Shown one piece after another: positions 12,247-21,999 of a stretch of 64,000 bases of DNA. The position numbers were made by a program, and so were the translations under genes. Source of the DNA: Physcomitrium patens (taxonomy: Eukaryota; Streptophyta; Bryopsida; Funariales; Funariaceae); contig NC_037253.1 in NCBI RefSeq assembly GCF_000002425.4, positions 1,889,421-1,953,420 of the forward strand. The letters run 5' to 3'. A model generated the notes under the pieces. That model was not told the origin of the DNA and made no database searches. It was given only the letters and a program-made list of their open reading frames with translations. Position 1 is the first letter of the stretch. Each line of letters opens with the position of its first letter.

Positions 12247-12368
12247 GAACTTTCTAGAGAGAAGTTTCTAGAACCTTCTAGAAAATAAGCCTCCGGAACC
12301 TTCTAGAAAGAAAGCCTCTGGAACTTTCTAGAAGCTTCCTAGTTAATAGAAGTAGCTCGAGAAGCTTC
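12247..12368 (+). promoter_or_regulatory. Heat shock element cluster in the LTR
   Basis: Perfect 5-bp-phased alternating units: GAA/TTC/GAA/TTC/GAA at 12261-12283 (five units), GAA/TTC/GAA at 12296-12308, GAA/TTC/GAA/TTC at 12321-12338, and GAA/TTC at 12361-12368. The accepted heat shock factor site is three or more nGAAn units in alternating orientation, so at least three full sites lie 40-130 bp upstream of the TATA box. Heat control of transcription is inferred from this and has not been shown. Confidence 0.8.
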
Positions 12369-12379
12369 CTAAGTAGGAG

Positions 12380-12387
12380 TATATATA
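12380..12387 (+). promoter_or_regulatory. TATA box of the family H LTR
   Basis: TATATATA at 12380-12387, downstream of the heat shock elements and about 160 bp before the LTR end; repeated in the 3' LTR at about 17999-18006. Confidence 0.7.
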
Positions 12388-12547
12388 GGGATCGAGGCTG
12401 AAGAATTCTTCAGTCTCGACAACACATCTCTTGGAGTTCTAGCTCCTCTTTCTGGTGTTGTTCTTGTACTCATCTGTTTAATCTAGTTCTGCCACTTCTT
12501 CTTGAATTTCTTCTTAGTTTTCAAGTCTGTATTTTGTGTCCGTGACA

Positions 12548-12826
12548 GTTTGTCGAGACTCCACTAACTTGAGATATCACAGCTAGTTCTTTCTTAGTAA
12601 AGTGTGGATTACCCCTCTTCTTGAAGGTATACTAGCATTTTTAGAGGTTGCGGATTACCCTCCTCTAAACTGATACTTCTTGTGTTATAATATTGGAGTC
12701 TTATTCTTCTTGGAGAGAGTGGATTACCCCTCTTCTTGAAATTCTTAAGGCGTTTTATAGGTTGTGGATTATCCTCCTATAAACCAATATTGCCTCTTAT
12801 AGGGTCATTTTTGTCCTTCTTTTAGA
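12548..12826 (+). other. Family H leader with duplicated GTGGATTACCCC blocks
   Basis: The leader contains GTGGATTACCCCTCTTCTTG at about 12603 and again at about 12719. Each is followed some 45-55 bp later by GGTTGCGGATTACCC or GGTTGTGGATTATCC, so a unit of about 116 bp is duplicated. A TATCACAGC motif at 12575-12583 lies 27 nt after the LTR. There is no standard TGG-starting primer site directly at the LTR edge. Confidence 0.65.
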
Positions 12827-13856
12827 ATGGCCGGAGGTCAAGACATTAGTATGACAGAAAGTTCAGAGTCTAAGTTAGATGCTATTATGAATGCCCTCGC
12901 TACGTTATCACAAAGAATTGCAGAGATTGAAGGAGTGGTGGCAAGGCTTCACAATGATGGAATATCTGGGATAGCACAATCTAAACTACACCAGCCTCAA
13001 ACTTCTGCACTTGGAGAAACAACTTTATCTCAAGTTCGACAAGAACCACTAGTTCTACAACATAAGGAGCCTCGAGTTAGCCTTCCAGATAAGTTTGATG
13101 GAACACATTCCAAGTTTCGAGGATTCGTCAATCAAATCAGATTGATAACAGTTTTACAGCCCGAACGATATCCAACGGAGGAGTCACGTGTTGGGCTTGT
13201 TGGAACCTTACTTACGGGACAAGCTCTATCATGGTTTGCTCCTTTGTTTAAGAAACGATCATCCATATTAAACAACTTCAAAACCTTTTTGGAAGCATTT
13301 GCGTAAGTATTTGGTGAACACGATAAGGTTCGATGGGCTACAACAAAGATCCGATCGCTACGACAAGGGATGCATTCTACATCAGTCTATGCTTTGGATT
13401 TCAGGCAATTAGTATGCGACATCAATTGGGATGAAGAAGCGTTGATGAGTCAATTCTATTGGAATTTAAGAGATGATGTGAAGGATTTGCTGTTAACTCT
13501 TCCTAATCCACGAACGCTCAATGAAGCCATTAGCCAAGCTGTGAAGTGCGATAATCGCCTATTTCAACATCGCCAAGACCAACGCTCAAAACAACATACA
13601 ATTCGCCATGCTTCAACTATGTTGGCAAGCAGTGTGAATTCGCATTCAGAGGTAGAAGACATGCAAATTGATGTGGTACATATCAAATCTCTTACTATAG
13701 AAGAAAAAAAGCAACATATGGAGGAAAAATTTATGCTTATAGTGCGGTGGAGAAGGCCACAAAGTCGAAAACTGCCCCAAAAAGCAAAATCGAGGGATAG
13801 TCAAGACTAGGGGAATATTTGTTCAGGAAAATGAGGATGCCCAACCACAGTAGGAA
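12827..13856 (+). pseudogene. Family H gag, frameshifted
   Basis: Starts at the ATG at 12827. Residues 1-159 hold an acidic, coiled-coil-like N-terminus (LDAIMNALATLSQRIAEIEG) and the capsid signature LPDKFDGTHSKFRGFVNQ. A stop at 13304-13306 breaks it, after which homology continues at about 13310-13810 (FRQLVCDINWDEEALMSQFY). The zinc knuckle near 13727-13790 lies in a shifted frame and reads C-L-stop-C-G-G-E-G-H-K-V-E-N-C, so the knuckle pattern is present but carries a stop and a frameshift. Confidence 0.9.
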
Positions 13857-13858
13857 TC

Positions 13859-14497
13859 GTGCGGCTGGACAATGAAATATCCCAACAACAATCAGATTCT
13901 TTTCTTTCTGCCCAATCTGCACTTTGTTTTATAATCCTTCTGTTTATCGGCCCTCAAAAACTGAGAACCTTAGCACTACTAGACTCAAGAGCATCTGCTT
14001 GTTTTTTAGACAAAGAATTTACAAAGCGTCATATGATCCCTTTAGTACAAAAATCAAAACCTGTTCATGTTGAGGTCATAGATGGGCGATCTTTAATGTC
14101 TGGTAGCATCACCCATGAATCAAAACCTATAGAAGTAACGTTTAAAGACCATAGTAGTCATATTATTTTTAACATTATTAGAACCCCATCAAATCCTATT
14201 ATTCTTGGTCTTTCTTGGTTAGAAAAACATAATCCATTGATAGATTGGAGGTTGAAGAAGATGACTTTTCCCACAAAACCACCCAAGAAAAAACCTAGTA
14301 AAAAACCTCGAAAAAAGAAATACTTATTCATTGGAGCAAGAGTGTTTATAAGATCATCTAAGGAAGGCACTCCATTTGTCATTTATGCGGCTCCAACTAT
14401 CGAGGAGAAGATCTCAACAGCAAGTATACCGGAGCAATATAAGGATTTTGAAGACGTGTTTCAAAAGAAGAACGCCGACATACTACCGGAACACTGA
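13859..14497 (+). pseudogene. Family H protease and RT start
   Basis: The protease shows ALLDSRASACFLDKEFTKRH (about residues 39-58), in which the usual D-S-G has become D-S-R, so the catalytic triad glycine is lost. The flap and C-terminal motif IILGLSWLEKHNPLIDW follows near 14200. After a Lys-rich linker the frame reaches the pre-RT motif [12 protein letters not shown] and stops at 14497 (the next codon in copy C is Arg). The pol frame differs from the gag frame. Confidence 0.9.
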
Positions 14498-15709
14498 CCA
14501 TATGATTGTGCCATAGACTTGCAAGAAGGATCACAACCACCTTTTGGCCCAATCTACAATCTATTGCAAACGGAGTTGGCAGAGTTACAAAAGTACATCG
14601 ACGAGAATCTAACCAAGAACTTCATTCGTCATTCAAAATCATCAGCTGGAGCACTCATCTTATTTGTGAAGAAGAAAGATGGATCATTACGGATGTGTAT
14701 GGACTATCGAGGCCTCAACAAGGTAACAAAGAAAAATCGTTACTCATTACCCTTGATTTCTAGTCTCTTAGAACAACTTGGACGTGCGAAGATCTTTACA
14801 AAAATTGATCTAAGGGGAGCTTATAATCTCGTATGAATCAAGGAAGGAGATGAGTGGAAGACAGCATTCCGTACAAGGTATGGTCATTTCGGGTATAATG
14901 TCATGCCTTTTGGTCTTACCAATGCTCTAGCGGTTCTCCAACATATGATGAATGACATCTTTCGAGAACACCTCGATGATTTTATTGTCATCTACTTGGA
15001 CGATATTCTAATATTCTCTAAAAATGAGGAAGAGCATGAAGAGCATGTTCGTTTGGTCTTGGAGAAACTACGCAAGCGAGGACTATATGCCAAATTAGAA
15101 AAATGTTTATTTCACCAGACGGAGATGGAATTTTTGGGGTTCATTGCGACTACAGAAGGTTTGAAGATGGACCCCAAGAAAGTAGAAGCAATCATGTCTT
15201 GGGAGGTTCCGAAGACGGTTAGAGACGTACAATACTTTCTTGGTTTTTCTAACTTCTATTGGATCTTCATCAAGAATTATTCTCAAGTTGTTGCTCCTCT
15301 CACTCGATTAACATGCAAGGATAAGTTGGAATGGGGACCTTTGGCAGAGAAGGTGTTTCAAGATTTGAAGACAGCATTTACTACAGCTCCAATTTTGGTA
15401 CATCCAGACTTTACAAAGGCCTTCTATTTAGAAACTGATGCTTCAGATTTTGCTTTGGGAGTTGTGCTTTTACAAATGAGTGAAGATAAGAAGCTCCATC
15501 CAGTTGCATTCTATTCTCGAAAGTTCTCTGCTGTTGAAATCAATTATGAGATCCACGATAAGGAACTTCTTGCTATAGTAGATTCTTTCGAAGAATGGCA
15601 TCACTTTCTTGAAGGAGCTGCACATCCAATAACCGTGTATACGGATCATAAGAATTTGGAGTATTTCATGACGGCTCGAGTTTTAAATCGGCGTCAAGCT
15701 CGGTAGAAT
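14498..15709 (+). pseudogene. Family H reverse transcriptase and RNase H start
   Basis: RT runs from about 14519 ([12 protein letters not shown]) through [20 protein letters not shown], the first catalytic block KIDLRGAYN, and [10 protein letters not shown]. The catalytic box YLDDILIFS at about 14995 is intact. RT ends with the thumb motif FLGFSNFYWIF. RNase H follows: ETDASDFALG, FYSRKFSAVEINYEIHDKEL, VYTDHKNLEYF. Breaks are a stop at about 14837 and a TAG at 15706-15708. Confidence 0.95.
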
Positions 15710-17331
15710 ATGTTGCTATCTAGATTCGATTTTGTTATCACTTATCGACCTGGAAAGCAGCAAGGACTATCCGATGCTTTATCAAGGAGATCGTATCTTG
15801 CACCAAAGGCTGGAGAAGTAGCGTTTGATCAACAATTTACAACGTTATTAAAGCTAGAGAGATTTCAACTTTGTGCTACTATTGTATCATTTGATGTTGA
15901 CTTCCTAAACCAGATACGTGCTATGACCATTAAAGATTTAGTAGCCATTGATATCAAGCAACGTACCAATGACGACAAGTTTAAGGTGGAGGGAGATCTT
16001 TTATACTTTGAAGAGCGATTGTACATTCCAAAAGGACCAGCACGACTCCGAGTTCTTCAATCTCGCCATGATTTTCCAACTGCGAGACATTTTGGATTCA
16101 ACAAGACCTTAGAGCTTATTTCTCGAGATTTTTGGTGGCCCCAAATGTGGAAGGATGTGAAAGATTTTGTCCTCTCTTGTGACATCTGTTCAAGATCTAA
16201 GAATCCTCGGCATCGCCCTTATGGACTTCTACAGCCATTGCCAATTCCACGTCGACCATGGTCTTCAATTTCTATGGACTTCATCACGGACTTGCCATCA
16301 TCAAATTCATTTGACAGCATCTTTGTCGTGGTAGATCGGCTTACGAAGATGACACACTTTGTTCCTTGTAAGAAGACATCGTCCAGTGAAGTCACAGCAA
16401 GACTCTTTCTCGATAATATGTATCGATATCATGGACTATCAAATGATATCATATCAGATCGAGGTACGCAGTTCGTGTCAAAGTTTTGGAGATCTCTCTT
16501 TGGGATATTGAAGGTGGATATTAAGCTTTCTTCAGCTTTTCATCTTCAAACTGATGGCCACACAGAATGGGTGAACCAAGTCTTAGAGCAGTACTTACGA
16601 TGCAGCATCAACTATCAGCAAGACGATTGGACTGCATATCTACCACTAGCCGAGTTTGCATATAACAACACCCTCCATGCATCGACTCATAAACACCATT
16701 CTTTTCCAACTATGGGTATCATCCGAAGCTTGATTTATTGAATTCGTCAATAAATAATAATCGAGCAGCTGAAGGATTTGCAAAGCAATTATCAGAGCTT
16801 CAAACTATGTTGAAGCTTCAATTACAATCTGCTCAAGAATCCTATAAGACATCTGCAGATAGATTTCGGAATCAAGCACCTACTTTCAAAGTTGGAGACA
16901 AAGCCTGGCTTCTTCGACGAAATATCAAGACCAAGCGACCATGTGATAAGTTGGACTATCGAAGATTGAGACCATTTATCATCCAGAAGCAAATTAATCT
17001 AGTGGCATACTAGCTAGAATTATCGGCCTCTATGAAGGTACATCCAGTCTTTCATGTTTCTCTGTTGGAACCTTATCGAGAGTCATCTTTTCCTGAAAGA
17101 GTGCAATGTCTGCCACCTAGTATTGAAATCGAGAACCACGAAGAATACGAGGTTGAAAAGATATTGGATTCACGACGAAGGTGGGAAAAGTTAGAATATC
17201 TTGTTCATTGGTGCGGCTATGACATTAATGAGCGAACGTGGGAGCCAGCTGAAAATCTTATGAATGCGCCACAAAAGGTACAGGATTTTCATCAACGACA
17301 TCTTGATAAACCTAAATCAATTCGACGATAG
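15710..17331 (+). pseudogene. Family H RNase H end, integrase and chromodomain
   Basis: The first frame (15710-16741) finishes RNase H (YRPGKQQGLSDALSRR). It then enters the integrase: zinc finger H-x-H with CDICSRSK, and core residues MDFITDLP (first Asp), ISDRGTQFVS (second Asp) and the Glu expected in TDGHTEWVNQ. The next frame (16738-17013) carries the integrase C-terminal GDKAWLLRRNIKT motif. The last (17032-17331) carries VHPVFHVSLLEPY and a chromodomain: YEVEKILDSRR, EYLVHWCGYDINERTWEPAENL. The chromodomain places the element among the chromoviruses. Breaks occur at about 16739 and 17012. Confidence 0.95.
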
Positions 17332-17444
17332 CTTCTTTCTAAAGCTTGTTCTCCCAACTATATAAGAAAAGGGGAGAGCACCAGCAAAATTTGTAGTTGA
17401 TGTAGTTATTTTCTCCAAGATAGATCGTAGTTTGGTCTTTTGAT

Positions 17445-17798
17445 ATGGATAGCCAAGAGATATATACTATGCTAGTCAGAGTATCACAACCGAGTAGCTC
17501 ACGAAGGCGACCTCAAGATGAAGAACTACATGTACCACGACAATGACGGAGGATACCGAGTAACCGATCACTGGTGATCGTATTTGAGATCGAACTTGCT
17601 TACGATGGTCAGCTAGAAGGCGTGTTTGCAGGACAATTTCACAATGAGGACACGGAAGTTCATGCTTGGTCAGAAGTCAAAGGCGTGGGCTACTACCGTT
17701 GGCTTCAAGGATCGATGAACCACTTGCCTCGTGAACAACAGTTAGAGTTCATAGCAGAAGTTATGCGACAGATCTTCATTTTCTTGCGTTGGTACTGA
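17445..17798 (+). pseudogene. Extra ORF between pol and 3' LTR, family H version
   Basis: From the ATG at 17445 a 118-codon frame runs to the TGA at 17796-17798 with one internal stop at about 17545. It reads MDSQE at the start, has a basic low-complexity part with SQPSSSRRR, then LVIVFEIE, and ends in YRWLQGSMNHLPREQQLEFI. It matches the intact family A copy at 54186-54608 mainly in its last 40 residues (YRWL-x-G-x2-N-x-L-x-REQ). No known domain is recognised: no transmembrane segment, zinc motif or nuclease motif. It starts about 110 bp after pol ends and stops about 48 bp before the 3' LTR. Confidence 0.75.
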
Positions 17799-17831
17799 TC
17801 AACAACATTGCTTCTCAGAGACTTCGAAGCT

Positions 17832-17842
17832 AAAGGAGGGGG
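17832..17842 (+). promoter_or_regulatory. Polypurine tract of the family H element
   Basis: AAAGGAGGGGG ends 3 bp before the 3' LTR start at 17846, the position expected for the plus-strand primer of reverse transcription. Confidence 0.8.
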
Positions 17843-17845
17843 TGA

Positions 17846-18166
17846 TGTTAGGGACATATTCCTTAGAACTTTCTAGAGAGAAGTTTCTAGAACCTTCTAG
17901 AAAACAAGCCTCTGGAACCTTCTAGAAAAGAAGCCTCTGGAACTTTCTAGAAGCTTCCTAGTTAATAGAAGTAGCTCGAGAAGCTTCCTAAGTAGGAGTA
18001 TATATAGGGATCGAGGCTGAAGAATTCTTCAGTCTCGACAACACATCTCTTGGAGTTCTAGCTCCTCTTTCTGGTGTTGTTCTTGTACTCATCTGTTTAA
18101 TCTAGTTCTGCCACTTCTTCTTGAACTTCTTGTTAGTTTTCAAGTCTGTATTTTGTGTCCGTGACA
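17846..18166 (+). repeat. 3' LTR of family H element, 321 bp
   Basis: Nearly identical to 12227-12547, with the same five-unit GAA/TTC array (17880-17902) and TATA box. Changes sit near the heat shock elements (about 17903-17934) and near 18126-18132. Confidence 0.95.
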
Positions 18167-19010
18167 ATTAAAATCTTAGGATTTTTTTTGCAAGAAATTA
18201 TAAGAGAAGGAAACATTAGATTTTTTTTCTCAAGTATTTTTAATATTGTTTCTTCTAGTGGTTTTTGCTTGAAGTTATTGTAGTTGAAATGCTTGTGGAG
18301 GTCAAAATAGAAAAAAAAACATAAAAAATTTGCTTATAGATATTATGGATGGAGTTTTTAGTTGTGGGCTAGGATTTATTTCATTGGCAATGCCACTATA
18401 GTTTGTCATCCATGTCCTGCAAAGAAGAGGGTCTATATGCATGAAGGTGAGGAACTACACACAAAGAATTTGAGACCTAGTCTTAAATTAGGGAGGACAA
18501 ATATTGGGATTTTTGCATGCATTACAATAAGATGTTATTCTAGATTAGTATTTTTAAAGAAGAGAGAGCCTATTATTCCTTGCAATAGACTTGGCCTTTG
18601 TACTGTGAAATTTGCTCAAGAATTGTACAAAGCTTACATTGTTTCTTTCATTTGCATTCCAAGCGATGAGCCAAGTCACATCTACCTAATTGTAGATGGA
18701 GCAAGATGGCACCAACGGCCTGAGAATATGAGAATTTAGAAAAAAATTGATTATGCACAACTACCTTGGCTACTCAATTCTTTAAACATCAATGCAATTG
18801 AGAATTGTTGGATGATTCTCAAACAACAGTTAAGAAAGAGTTTCTTGCAATGAAATAAAAGAGACCTCATGATATTCAAGAATTGTTTGAAGCAACATAG
18901 GAAGAATAGAATCTCATTTACTAAAGTACTATTAATAAATGGATAGATGAAATGCATAGAAGATTGCAAGTAATTCTTAATACAAATAGAGGTCACACTT
19001 AGTGGTAGTG
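18167..19010 (+). pseudogene. Tc1/mariner-like transposase, C-terminal half
   Basis: The longest open part (18362-18739) reads KKRVYMHEGEELHTKNLRPS and LGRTNIGIFACI, matching the region after the first catalytic Asp in IS630/Tc1 transposases. The second Asp block is present (YLIVDGARWHQRPEN). After a stop the third block follows in frame, LPWLLNSLNINAIENCWMIL, containing the catalytic Glu in N-x-IEN-x-W. The first Asp, expected in an S/T-D-E motif, falls in FIGNATI and seems lost. Codons after the LTR junction (18172-18361) are degenerate. Confidence 0.75.
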
Positions 19011-19113
19011 AAGTTTAGATAGTACTCTTGTGATTGTATAAATTTGTGAATTTATGAGTTCAAGTGTGGTTGTGAGCCTCATAGAATTAGACTTGTTTTT
19101 CATTGGTAGGGGA

Positions 19114-19129
19114 ACACAGACTTATTGCA
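19114..19129 (-). repeat. Right terminal inverted repeat of the Tc1/mariner-like element
   Basis: ACACAGACTTATTGCA, reverse complement of the left end at 11904-11919 with two mismatches. Confidence 0.7.
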
Positions 19130-21999
19130 CACTTATATGTATCTTAAAATCTATTTTGCATATAATCTAATAATATTTGTTAAAAATTTATTCTAATGTT
19201 ATAAGAAAAAAATTACGTGATTTCAATCATAGATCTGAGTAAAAACTGATTTCTTATTTTATTTTGAAATGCAATGATTATTTGTTTAATATTTTGAAAA
19301 TTATAAATAAAAAAAAAATAAAAGACATTGGTTATGGTGTTTTTAATTATTGATAGTGAAAATAAATTATATTAGGTGAGAATTTTCAAATATAAGATAT
19401 AACTTCAATAACACTTTGTGATTTAACAATTGTTCACTAAAACCAGTGGGACCAAGATGTTTTAAAAATAATGAAATCATGCAACTTTTTATGGGCTTAT
19501 TTTGTGAAGTATGATATACACTTGATTAATCTTTTCAAAAGGAAATAATATTTAGTTTTTCTAATTTATAAAATATTTAAATTATAAAAAAAAAAGTATT
19601 CAGAGTTTTAAAATGAATAACTTATAGAATTAATATTTTAGATCAGCTGTTTGTTTCAAATTAAATTTTTGGAGGAAGTTTAAACTACATATATTTATGT
19701 ATCTAAATAATATATCTAAATAATAGTTTCATGATTATTATCAAAATTAAATCCACATTAATAATATCAATGATGAATTGGCTGATGATAAAGGAGCAGA
19801 TTTGGCCCCAAAAAACTAATTGACTAGTAAGCACTTTCATGCCAAATTAATTTTCAGTGGTTATAATTTTCTTAGTTAACAAGTTTTTTAGAAAAACTTT
19901 ATATATATATATATAAATTTATTTATATTTCATGAGTACTATGATATTAATATTATTACTATTTATTCAATAATTAAAAATAAAAAATATAGTTTTACAA
20001 TATAAAAATATAGCACTTATATTTATTAATTTTTATTTTGATTTATTTTAAAAGCATAAAATTAAACATTTTATAATATAAAAATGGTATATGCTAATTT
20101 TTAAAATACTATTATGAGTAACATTCTTGATGTATAAATGTTTTTAATAATTTAATAATCTACAGACTAATAAATTTATTTTAAAATCAACACAATCCAA
20201 AAGAAATATAAGAAAAAAAAATGATTCCTAAAATGCATTTTTTGATTAAAAACATGAATTTCTGTTGCTTCCTCTCTACATCTTACAAATCCTTAAATTT
20301 GGAATATATTTTTTTAATTTGGTAAATTTAATTTACTCATGCAATATTTTAAATAAAATTGAATAATGTTTTTTAGAAAAATATCTCAACATTTAAAAAG
20401 TAATTCAACAATACCATTTCATTTGCTTTATACATTTTCTTATACATTTTTCTTTTTGAAAATTTCTTTACAGCCACAAAATAAATAAATTATAAACACA
20501 AAAGCTATACAATGAATATATCCACTAAAAAACCAATAGGATTCAATCAAAATTCAAAAAAATAACACTCTAAATTTTTATTTTTTATTTTTAAATGCAT
20601 ATCTCATAAAATCTTTAAATATAAAATTCTTCTTCGAAATTTTTTAAGATTGATTATTATAAATAAGAAAATTGTAAAATTAATGGCACTAATAACATAA
20701 AGTTGCTAAAATTTAAAAAATTTACTTAATTTGTATTCTTCATCTTAGAAGTTTAATAAGTTCTTTATCAATTCTATTGGAAATAAGTAAATGTATTTTT
20801 ATACATGGTTAGTATTAAATTAATAAGTTAAACTTCTTGTCTTAAACTATGTTACTTATGCTTAATAGTTTTATATTTTAATGTTGTAATAAAAGATAGT
20901 TTCTACCTTTTGTAAATGCCAAAGAAGATAAAAATTAGTTTATCATTAGTCAAAAAAAGAAATATGGCAAATACAAAGAATAACATAAGAAAATATTTCC
21001 TTGAAATCTTAAATAAAAAACAATCTTATACAATCCAAACCAAGTTTTAATCATCTTTGCAACTCTCTTAATTCTAAGAATATTCATACTAAAAAACTTA
21101 TTTGTTTAATCTATTCTTTAGTACTACCTTTTTTATACTCATTTTTTTTGTAAGTCTAAATAGATATTAGATCTTAAGTGGATTTTCTATTTATTAATCT
21201 TACTTAAATTATTGTATAAAGATATTAAAAAGAAATTTTAAACCTTAAAATCCTATTAAAGAGAACATGTTGTTAACCACTTAATTTAATACTAACTTGA
21301 TTGAATGATTTCTTCTTAAGATAACATCAAAGATAAAATTTATTATTTATAAATTTAAAATCTTGTAAATACCAACCCTGCACAAACCAAGGTATTGAAG
21401 CATAGAAGACATCTAAAATAATCACATTAAAGAGTAATTTTAAAATAAGAAAAAAAACCAAATTAATATCTATAATTATTTTTAGAATTACATTTTTTCT
21501 AAAAAATTGTTATTCAAAATATCTATTCTATAAACATCTTGGTCTTTTTAAAATATAATTCTTATCATATTTTTTTTTTTATTCTATTACAACTACTACT
21601 ATAAGAGCATCATTTAAAAAGATGTAATTTATTCCAATATCACATTTTAAAATTAAATAAGAAGATGAAGAAATAATATACGGCAATGTTAAATAGACCC
21701 ATGCTTTTACTAAATAGATCCACCCTTGATAAAGAATATGATAATCATGATGAATGTGGTTGATTTTTATTGGTTGCAAATCCAATATTTGAGAAATGAA
21801 CCTAAAAGTCATTTTTTTCTCTTCATAATGGTTAGAATGAGTTGGTTGATCTATTAAAAACTTGGGACTATTTAACATTCCCCATATTATATTATAATGT
21901 TCAAAATAAGACATGTACATCTTAGACCCTCAAATATCAACATTGACCAAGAGTATTAAATTAATGCATGACATGTCATAAGAAATACTATTCAAACAT
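19130..21999. other. AT-rich intergenic DNA, no gene seen
   Basis: Very AT-rich with A and T runs and short AT microsatellites (for example about 19900-19914). A 113-codon minus-strand open stretch at 21579-21920 is hydrophobic and low in complexity and resembles nothing I know. I see no transposase, LTR pair or RNA gene. Confidence 0.6.

Larger units (their letters stand above)
12227..12547 (+). repeat. 5' LTR of family H element, 321 bp
   Basis: Starts TGTTAGGGACATATTCC and ends GTGTCCGTGACA; the 3' copy has the same length. The U3 part is filled with alternating GAA and TTC units (heat shock elements) ahead of a TATA box at 12380-12387. A short inverted repeat (GCTGAAGAATTCTTCAGTC, about 12399-12417) lies just downstream of the TATA box, near the expected transcript start. 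Confidence 0.95.
12227..18166 (+). mobile_element. Ty3/gypsy chromodomain element, family H, complete (5.94 kb)
   Basis: Two 321-bp LTRs (12227-12547, 17846-18166) flank a full internal region: leader, gag, protease, RT, RNase H, integrase, chromodomain, an extra ORF and a purine tract. By eye the LTRs differ at about six sites, near 2 percent, so insertion is fairly recent. Flanks are ATTAG (12222-12226) and ATTAA (18167-18171), a 5-bp target duplication with one change. About five frameshifts or stops disable the coding part. It sits inside a Tc1/mariner-like transposase. Confidence 0.95.
11904..19129 (+). mobile_element. Tc1/mariner-like DNA transposon, split by a Ty3 element
   Basis: Matching inverted ends lie at 11904-11919 and 19114-19129 (14 of 16 bases). 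Between them are the two halves of a decayed DDE transposase, separated by the complete family H Ty3 element at 12227-18166. Without the insertion and its target duplication the element is about 1.28 kb, the usual size of Tc1/mariner elements. The transposase resembles the IS630/Tc1/mariner group, especially the fungal-type members with a basic helix-turn-helix N-terminus. A TA target duplication is not certain, because the exact outer ends are blurred. Confidence 0.75.

Noticed and set aside
21579-21920. 113-codon minus-strand ORF
   Set aside because: AT-rich, hydrophobic, no family signature or neighbours; I could not support it.
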